DNA of 27,355 nucleotides from CAVDAL01 sp963606965 (GTDB lineage: Bacteria; Actinomycetota; Coriobacteriia; Coriobacteriales; QAMH01): NCBI GenBank assembly GCA_963606965.1, contig CAVDAL010000092.1, forward strand, positions 1 through 27,355, written 5' to 3'. The translations under genes were made by a program, and so were the position numbers. Positions 21,650 to 27,355 of this stretch are shown here, piece by piece (position 1 is the first letter of the stretch; each line of letters begins with the position of its first letter). The notes under the pieces are model-generated. The model was not told the DNA's origin. It did not search any database and worked only from the letters and a program-made list of their open reading frames with translations.

Positions 21650-22990
21650 TTAACAATCGACTTTAAAGCTTGAAACGCAAAGGCCGCCATGGTCTATTGC
21701 AATGACGCCTTCTTGGCCTTCACGGCAATAAAATCCTGTAAGCTTTCCATTATATTGATAAAAGCCTGGCATGCTTTGCCATGATTCAACTTTGCATAAA
21801 TCGCCATCGTCTGGAATTTCTGGGCGAACAATATCAACGAGCGGTGGCTTGCAAAATTCTTGCAAAATGTATGATGAATCTAAATTTTCTTCAACTAATT
21901 TTTCCCATTCATTCTGTTCAAAATCAACACCTGGAAAGACTCCATGTGCGCCATAGTCATCTTCTGGCTTTATAATCCAGTTGTCTTTATTCGTTTTGAC
22001 TTCTTCAAGCGTAAAATCTTCATTTTCGCTGGTAAAGCGATATGTTCGAGGAACATGTTTATCAATAAATTCACATTCTTGCTTTGTTAAAAATGCACGC
22101 GTTTGTTTATCAAATAAAACAATATTAACAACTTTTGAATGGACGATTGTTGTGCGAAAGTGTCCTATCAAGCAAACTTTGCTTGCTGCAACTGCATCTA
22201 TCAGCGCATCGCATTCGTCTGGGTGTTGCAAAATTTCACTTGTTACAGCACGTCTATAAATTGCATGAATTATTGTTCCATCTGATGGATCTATTAAGTG
22301 TTCGCCATCAAATTCAAATTTGCGAACATCAACAAATCTTGCAGGAATTCCATGCTTTTTGAAAGATTCAATAAATCTATTAAAGTCGCTGAAAACACCA
22401 CTTTCTTCAAAGTCTGTCACGCAAACATTTGGGACATCAACAGCGCATTTGAAACTTTTATATGTTTCCATGAAAGCTTCAATCCATGAATCTATCAGTT
22501 CGAACTTTTCAACTTTATGATGCTTTGCAAATTCTTTATATGTATCACCAAGTTCAAGAGCGCTTGAAATCATAAAGTCACGGCTCATAGCTCCTGAGCC
22601 ATCTGTGTTGAATTCGCAGAATTTAAAATCTTTTGTTTCTTCATCTAAAAAGATATCAAATCTTCCCATTGGCAATTTCTGTTCATAGCCACATGGCAGA
22701 AGGATTAACTTTTCAAGCTCAGGTGAAAATGCAAAAAGCTTGCGGTAATTTTCATCTTCAAGATAATGAGTAATTACTTTACATAATATTGCATGAGTTA
22801 TTTTGCATACATTTTCAAGGTATTCAAGATCTTGTGAATTGAAAAAGTTTGGTACATATGGGAATGGAGCGGGCTTGCCATGAACCCAAATATCTGAGTT
22901 TTCAATAAAGTCTAGAGCTGCCTTTCTGCCGTTCACATCGCCATTTAGATCTTTAATTATTTGAATATATTCTTCACGTTCTTTTTTCAT
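21650..22990 (-). CDS. Glutathionylspermidine synthase-like ATP-grasp protein
   Basis: A 446-residue ATP-grasp ligase-like protein. Recognisable segments are MGRFDIFLDEETKDFKFCEF-NTDGSGA (about 107-133, the Arg/Glu-Asn substrate and metal residues of the glutathionylspermidine-synthase fold), IYRRAVTSE (about 243-251), and WIIKPEDDYGAHGVFPG (about 340-356, ATP-binding glycine-rich loop). Such proteins join an amine to a carboxylate at the cost of ATP; many standalone relatives have unknown substrates, and no amidase domain is present here. AGAGGTG precedes ATG 22990. It stands alone, leftward, between the nested repeat and a region of direct repeats. Family confident, substrate unknown. Confidence 0.82.
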   Translation of the reverse strand: MKKEREEYIQIIKDLNGDVNGRKAALDFIENSDIWVHGKPAPFPYVPNFFNSQDLEYLENVCKITHAILCKVITHYLEDENYRKLFAFSPELEKLILLPCGYEQKLPMGRFDIFLDEETKDFKFCEFNTDGSGAMSRDFMISSALELGDTYKEFAKHHKVEKFELIDSWIEAFMETYKSFKCAVDVPNVCVTDFEESGVFSDFNRFIESFKKHGIPARFVDVRKFEFDGEHLIDPSDGTIIHAIYRRAVTSEILQHPDECDALIDAVAASKVCLIGHFRTTIVHSKVVNIVLFDKQTRAFLTKQECEFIDKHVPRTYRFTSENEDFTLEEVKTNKDNWIIKPEDDYGAHGVFPGVDFEQNEWEKLVEENLDSSYILQEFCKPPLVDIVRPEIPDDGDLCKVESWQSMPGFYQYNGKLTGFYCREGQEGVIAIDHGGLCVSSFKVDC

Positions 22991-23072
22991 TTTATTTGCA
23001 CCTCTTTTTTGTGTTTAAAACAAGTATAACCTGCATTTTTGCAGCAAAGTTGTGAGCAGCCAATTTCGTTCA

Positions 23073-23181
23073 ATGTCCGGATAAAATTCGGGCAATCCCC
23101 TGATTTTATTCAGAAAATTTTCTGGCAATCCCCTTATGTTTTCCGTATGGATGTCCGGATTTCACTCTGATTTTGTTCAGA
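23073..23181. repeat. Three interleaved direct-repeat pairs upstream of yraN
   Basis: ATGTCCGGAT occurs at 23073-23082 and 23151-23160; GGCAATCCCCT at 23091-23101 and 23124-23134; TGATTTTATTCAGA at 23101-23114 recurs with one change at 23168-23181. Between the two GGCAATCCCC copies lies the perfect 14-bp palindrome CAGAAAATTTTCTG (23111-23124). The 264-base stretch holds no gene. The spacings differ (78, 33, 67), so this is not a simple tandem duplication or a CRISPR. Confidence 0.7.
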
Positions 23182-23254
23182 TTTTTGCAAGGTTTTTTGT
23201 TGCATTATGTGCGCATGCAATTTTCAAAAACCAGTGGAAAAGTGGTGAAGTAAC

Positions 23255-23689
23255 ATGCAAGAAAATGTAGCGGAAGAAAAGTCTTTGCAAGAACGCTTGA
23301 TGGAAGCCAAAAACAATATCGAGCTTGGCAGACTTGGGGAAGAATTGGCAAGCAGATATTTGCTTGCACATAATTACGAGATTATCAATCGCAACTGGCG
23401 GTGCGACTATGGTGAAGCAGACATTATTGCAAAAGAAGATGATGGAACAGTTTGCTTTATTGAAGTTAAAACCAGACGGGGGGAAGCAGCAGGGCTACCA
23501 GAAGAAGCAATTACAAAAGAAAAGCGAAAAAAATATGAACAAATTGCACTCAATTATATGTTTAAAAATAAGCTTGATGATATGACGCCGATTCGTTTTG
23601 ATTCAATTGCTGTTTGTGTCATGGAAGGTGTCACCAGAGCATTGCTGCGACATAACAAATCTGCGTTTAGTGGAGGGTTTAACAGGTGA
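23255..23689 (+). CDS. yraN: UPF0102 (YraN) family nuclease-like protein
   Basis: A 144-residue protein of the YraN family with a restriction-endonuclease-like core: GRLGEELASRYLL (about 25-37), NWRCDYGEADIIA (about 47-59; D and E metal ligands) and FIEVKTRRG (about 68-76, the E-x-K motif). The function is unproven; linkage to comM and dprA is widespread and suggests handling of DNA ends. There is no strong ribosome site before ATG 23255 (GTGGTGAAG only). It overlaps comM by four bases (GTGA). Confidence 0.9.
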   Translation: MQENVAEEKSLQERLMEAKNNIELGRLGEELASRYLLAHNYEIINRNWRCDYGEADIIAKEDDGTVCFIEVKTRRGEAAGLPEEAITKEKRKKYEQIALNYMFKNKLDDMTPIRFDSIAVCVMEGVTRALLRHNKSAFSGGFNR

Positions 23690-25194
23690 GCAATGCAAAG
23701 ACATTAAGGGCTCAAGCTGTTAGTTGTGCTCTTAGCGGAGTTACTGGAGTTCCTGTGACTGTTGAAGTATCAATTGGCGGCGGCTTGCCAGGAATGACAA
23801 TTGTTGGAATGGGGGATGCCGGTGTTCAGGAAGCAAGGCAGCGTGTCCGAGCTGCTGTCAGAGCTGCCGGGTTTGAAATGCCAGCTAATAGGCACATCCT
23901 TGTTAATTTGGCTCCTGCTTCAATTAAAAAGCGCGGCTCAGGTTTTGACTTGCCAATAGCAGCTGTTATTTTGGCTGCCACAGGGCAAATTTCTATTGAT
24001 GTTATAAAAGACACAATGCTTGTTGGTGAACTTGCGCTAGACGGCAGTGTCCATATGTGTAATGGTTTGATTGCTTATGCATTAGCTGCGCAAGAAAATG
24101 GATTAAGCCTTATCAGCGCTGTTCCAAATGAATGCATTCCAAAGCTTTCTGGCCTTGACCACAGATGTGTTACAAGTTTGGCAGATTTGCAGTCGCAAGA
24201 TATGCAAGTGCCTGCTATGCGCTCTTTGAAAAATGAATATAGTTGCAATGCAGATTATAGAGATGTTGTTGGGCAAAATGTTGCTTTACGTGCATTAACA
24301 ATTGCAGCAGCTGGGCATCATGGGGCGCTGCTTGTTGGTCCTCCTGGTTCTGGAAAGAGCATGCTTGCTCGCAGGTTTCCTTCAATTTTGCCACCATTAA
24401 GCGAACGAGAGTGCATAGAAAGTGCTGTCATTCATTCAGTAGCAGGCTTGGACGTTTCAAGCATTGCTGCAGGAGTTAGGCCTTTTCGCGCTCCGCATCA
24501 TAGTGCAACAACTCCTGCTTTGGTTGGTGGTGGTTCACCATTGCAACCGGGGGAAGTGTCTTTAGCTCATAATGGAGTTTTATTCTTAGATGAATTTGGC
24601 GAATTTAAACCGAATGCTTTGCAGTCGCTGCGTCAAGCATTAGAAGATGGAGAAGTCAGCATTAGTCGTGCAGAAGCAAGACATGTCTTTCCTGCTAATT
24701 TCCAATTGTTGGCGGCTTCTAACCCGTGCCCCTGTGGATATCTGGGCGATAAAAATCATTCATGTGGTTGTAAAGATTCAGATATTCAAAGATATAAAAG
24801 TAAGCTTGGAGGTCCTGTTAAAGATCGTATTGACTTGATTTGTCAAGTCAACAGAATTGACCCTGAAAAAGTTCTGCAAACAGGAATGGGGAAGAGCTCT
24901 GCAGAAATTCGCAATGAAGTTATGGCAGCACGTGAAAGAGCTGCTAATAGGCAAGATGCTTTTAAGCCACTTGCAAAATGCACCCCGCGTGAAATTGTTG
25001 AATCTTGCGGGCTAAGAAATTCAGAACAAAAGCTCCTTGAAAAGATTGCTCGTGTTCATCATATGTCTGGCAGAGGCCTAATGCGCATCTTGCGCGTGGC
25101 AAGAACGGTTGCAGATTTAGAAGAATCAGACATAGTTTTGCAAGAGCACTTGTTCGAGGCAGCTACTTATAGAGTTGAAGAAGATTTGGGGTAA
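23686..25194 (+). CDS. comM: ComM/YifB Mg-chelatase-like AAA+ helicase
   Basis: A 502-residue AAA+ protein. Residues about 20-130 form the LonC-like/ChlI N-terminal domain (GGGLPGMTIVGMGDAGVQEAR). Then come Walker A GPPGSGKSML (about 219-228), Walker B VLFLDEFGEF (about 302-311), the sensor segment NPCPCGY with a CxCGYLGDK...CGC cysteine cluster, and an arginine finger region. ComM promotes branch migration during integration of incoming DNA in natural transformation. The GTG start at 23686 is backed by TGGAGGG 9 bases upstream. It lies between yraN and dprA, four bases from the latter. Confidence 0.93.
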   Translation: MSNAKTLRAQAVSCALSGVTGVPVTVEVSIGGGLPGMTIVGMGDAGVQEARQRVRAAVRAAGFEMPANRHILVNLAPASIKKRGSGFDLPIAAVILAATGQISIDVIKDTMLVGELALDGSVHMCNGLIAYALAAQENGLSLISAVPNECIPKLSGLDHRCVTSLADLQSQDMQVPAMRSLKNEYSCNADYRDVVGQNVALRALTIAAAGHHGALLVGPPGSGKSMLARRFPSILPPLSERECIESAVIHSVAGLDVSSIAAGVRPFRAPHHSATTPALVGGGSPLQPGEVSLAHNGVLFLDEFGEFKPNALQSLRQALEDGEVSISRAEARHVFPANFQLLAASNPCPCGYLGDKNHSCGCKDSDIQRYKSKLGGPVKDRIDLICQVNRIDPEKVLQTGMGKSSAEIRNEVMAARERAANRQDAFKPLAKCTPREIVESCGLRNSEQKLLEKIARVHHMSGRGLMRILRVARTVADLEESDIVLQEHLFEAATYRVEEDLG

Positions 25195-25197
25195 CTG

Positions 25198-26109
25198 ATG
25201 GTTTTTGAAGATAAGAAGTTGCGGTTTGAAATTCCAATTGAAGATAGTGCTTATCCGCAATTATTGAAGGAAGCGCCAGAAGCTCCAACGCGCATTTATG
25301 GCATAGGAAATGTGGAGGCATTGCGTCCTGGGCTTGCTGTTATAGGGGCACGCAAAGCAACTCCATATGGCCTAACATGTGCAAATTATTTCACAGAATA
25401 TGCTGCGCGAAAAGGATTAACAATAATTTCTGGTGGTGCTCTTGGATGTGACCAAGCAGCTCATAAAGCAGCATTAAAGGAAGGCTCAACAACTGTTGTT
25501 GTTTTTGGCTCTGGCGCAGATGTTGTTTATCCAAAAAGAAGTAGGAAGCTCTTTGAAAATGTTGTTGAAGCTGGAGGTGCAATAATTTCAGAACAGCCTT
25601 GGGGTATGCCGCCGCTGCCGCATCAATTCAGGGCACGCAATAGGATTATTGCAGGACTTGCAATGCTTTTATTGATTGCAGAAGCTGGCATGCCATCTGG
25701 TACGTTTTCAACAGCGGATGCTGCATTAGCAGCTGGCAGGGAAGTTGCAGCTGTTCCGGGTTCAATTTTATCTGCATATTCAAAAGGAGCTAACAAGCTT
25801 ATATGCCAAGGAGCAACACCAGTTGTAGATTTTGAAAGTTTTGAAGATGCACTGCAAATGGCTTTTGAACGTTTCCCATTAAGCATGCTGCCTGAAATTT
25901 ATCAAGACAATAAAATTGCTAGACTCCAAAAGAAAATTAAAGAAGATGAAATTTTGGAAGCATTAGCTAGTGAATCATATTCAGCAGATGAATTGGCTGT
26001 CTATTTTGGATTTTCTCCTGCAGAACTGCTGTCGCGGTTGTCGCAATATGAAATGCAAGGCTTAGTAGAGCGCAATCGCGATGGAAAATATTTCTTAACT
26101 CTTCAATGA
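25198..26109 (+). CDS. dprA: DNA-processing protein A
   Basis: A 303-residue protein that binds incoming single-stranded DNA and loads RecA. The Rossmann core has VIGARKATPYG, ISGGALGCDQAAH, VFGSGADVVYP and the FRARNRIIAGL segment of the DNA-binding groove. A C-terminal winged helix at about 240-303 (DEILEALASESYSADELAVY) is present, as in many bacteria. The start follows the comM stop by three bases, with a weak GGGG-type site. Only the SAM-like N-terminal domain found in some homologues is missing. Confidence 0.94.
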   Translation: MVFEDKKLRFEIPIEDSAYPQLLKEAPEAPTRIYGIGNVEALRPGLAVIGARKATPYGLTCANYFTEYAARKGLTIISGGALGCDQAAHKAALKEGSTTVVVFGSGADVVYPKRSRKLFENVVEAGGAIISEQPWGMPPLPHQFRARNRIIAGLAMLLLIAEAGMPSGTFSTADAALAAGREVAAVPGSILSAYSKGANKLICQGATPVVDFESFEDALQMAFERFPLSMLPEIYQDNKIARLQKKIKEDEILEALASESYSADELAVYFGFSPAELLSRLSQYEMQGLVERNRDGKYFLTLQ

Positions 26110-26245
26110 GTTGTGAAATGTGTAAAATATCTATTCAGTTTAAATTGTTCGCAAAGCTTGATTTGTAAAATGCTTTTATTCATTTGTTTTGCTATAGCTT
26201 TGTGATTGGGCTCGTTTGTTAGCTCATTTATTAAAATTGGTGGAT
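26110..26245. other. Spacer between dprA and trmFO
   Basis: An AT-rich 136-base spacer. I see no convincing terminator for dprA and no promoter with two good boxes, though the length suggests trmFO has its own. A leftward open frame across it (26103-26420) runs through trmFO and is not supported. Confidence 0.4.
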
Positions 26246-27355
26246 ATGAAAGATATAGAAAATAATAAAGTGGTAACAGTAATTGGCGCAGGCCTTGCTG
26301 GTTGTGAAGCCGCACTGCAGCTTGCATGTCGCGGCATTCATGTGCGCTTATTTGAAATGCGCCCAAACAAACAGACCGATGTTCATAAAACAGGAAATTT
26401 TGCAGAGCTTGTTTGTTCAAATTCGTTCAAAAGTAAAAATCCAGATTCTGCAGCGGGTTGTTTAAAAACTGAGCTTGAAGCGATGGGCTCTTTTCTGTTA
26501 AAAGCAGCATATAAAACTGAAGTTGCTGCTGGTGGTGCTTTGGCTGTGGACAGAGATGCATTTTCATCTTGCATTCAGCAAATGATTGATGAAAATGAAA
26601 ATATAGAAGTCATTCGCGAAGAAGTTAATGAATTTCCTGATGGATATTGCATCTGTGCTACAGGGCCACTTACGTCTGAGTCTCTTGCAAAATGTATTGA
26701 AGAAGAATGTGGTTCAACGCATTTAGCATTTTATGATGCAGCTGCTCCTATTGTTGAAGCATGTTCAATAAACCGCGATATAGTTTTTGCGCAATCAAGA
26801 TATGATAAAGGCGATGGCGCTGATTATTTAAATGCTCCATTCGATAAAGAAACTTATGAAGCCTTTTGGGAAGAATTGATAAATGCGCAGCGTGTTATTG
26901 AAAAAGATTTTGAACGCAAAGAACTTTTTGCTGCATGCCAGCCAGTTGAAGAAGTTGCAAGAAGCGGAATGGACGCATTGCGTTTTGGTGCCTTGAAGCC
27001 TGTTGGCTTAACTGATCCAAGAAGTGGCAAGCGTCCGTGGGCTGCAGTGCAGCTGCGAGCAGAAAATTCAAATTGCACAGCTTATAACCTTGTCGGTTTT
27101 CAAACAAACTTGCGCTTTGGTGAACAGGAACGCATATTCAGAATGATTCCAGGTCTTGAAAATGCAGAATTTTCAAGATTTGGTGTAATGCATAGGAATA
27201 CATTTATTGATACTCCACATTGTTTAACAAAAACTTTGGCGCTTCCAAATAAACCAAATATTCATTTCGCAGGGCAGCTTACTGGAACAGAAGGATATAT
27301 GGAAGCTGTTGCATCGGGTCTATTTGTTGCACTTTGCATTTATGCGCAGATGAAT
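26246..27355 (+). CDS. trmFO: Folate/FAD-dependent tRNA m5U54 methyltransferase, 3' end outside window
   Basis: Uses methylenetetrahydrofolate and FADH2 to methylate U54 in the tRNA T loop. Exactly 370 codons are visible without a stop; the family is about 435-460, so 70-90 are missing beyond the edge. Motifs: FAD loop GAGLAGCEAAL (14-24), FEMRP, CSNSFKSK (catalytic-region Cys), RSGMDALRFGALKPVGL and GQLTGTEGYMEAVASG near the visible end. ATG 26246 has only GGTGG two bases away, an unusually close site; no better start exists downstream in family alignment terms. Linkage to dprA is common in Gram-positives. Confidence 0.94.
   Translation, partial: MKDIENNKVVTVIGAGLAGCEAALQLACRGIHVRLFEMRPNKQTDVHKTGNFAELVCSNSFKSKNPDSAAGCLKTELEAMGSFLLKAAYKTEVAAGGALAVDRDAFSSCIQQMIDENENIEVIREEVNEFPDGYCICATGPLTSESLAKCIEEECGSTHLAFYDAAAPIVEACSINRDIVFAQSRYDKGDGADYLNAPFDKETYEAFWEELINAQRVIEKDFERKELFAACQPVEEVARSGMDALRFGALKPVGLTDPRSGKRPWAAVQLRAENSNCTAYNLVGFQTNLRFGEQERIFRMIPGLENAEFSRFGVMHRNTFIDTPHCLTKTLALPNKPNIHFAGQLTGTEGYMEAVASGLFVALCIYAQMN

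Noticed and set aside
23073..23181. CRISPR-like array
   Set aside because: Repeats are short, differ in sequence, occur only twice each and have unequal spacing; no cas gene is nearby.

Overview
The window reads as ordinary chromosomal DNA from a low-to-mid GC, Gram-positive anaerobe. A member of the Coriobacteriia (Actinobacteria), or less likely a Firmicute, fits best. The pointers are triosephosphate isomerase and iPGM leading into secG and a tRNA-Leu, a lipoprotein with a diderm-independent lipobox, strong AGGAGG-type ribosome sites, and a ferredoxin-dependent 2-oxoacid oxidoreductase cluster. This placement is inference from gene order and codon use; no rRNA or other decisive marker is present. 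No transposase, phage gene or CRISPR array was seen.

Left part (1-3700): the 5' part of argC (leftward, cut by the window edge), a PadR-type repressor (leftward), a divergent amidohydrolase of the MTA/SAH deaminase type with its own promoter and a perfect terminator, then a leftward pair of small membrane proteins, one carrying an extracytoplasmic Cys/His metal-binding tail.

Central housekeeping part (3900-8700): a rightward operon with a SurA-N-like lipoprotein, pgk, tpiA and gpmI, followed by secG from its own promoter and tRNA-Leu(GAG). An acidic protein of unknown function (8787-9383) then converges on a leftward group: an amidohydrolase, a DUF1846 protein and mscL with a zinc-ribbon tail. 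A 15-bp hairpin covers the ribosome binding site of the DUF1846 gene.

Right-centre (12385-21389): murB, then a tightly packed nine-gene operon. It encodes an XRE-cupin regulator, an AMP-forming acyl-CoA synthetase, a ParA/MinD-like ATPase, the four subunits of a VOR/KOR-type 2-oxoacid:ferredoxin oxidoreductase (delta, alpha, beta, gamma), a second XRE-cupin regulator and a second acyl-CoA synthetase. Together these link free (probably branched-chain or aromatic) acids, their CoA thioesters, 2-oxoacids and reduced ferredoxin. The regulator-plus-synthetase unit occurs twice, flanking the oxidoreductase.

Right end (21390-27355): a 157-bp nested inverted-repeat element, a leftward ATP-grasp protein of glutathionylspermidine-synthase type, an intergenic region with three pairs of direct repeats, then yraN, comM and dprA (DNA uptake and processing) and the 5' part of trmFO, which runs off the end. 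The most interesting items are the duplicated regulator/ligase oxidoreductase operon, the nested inverted repeat at 21474-21630, and the start-codon hairpin at 11331-11370.
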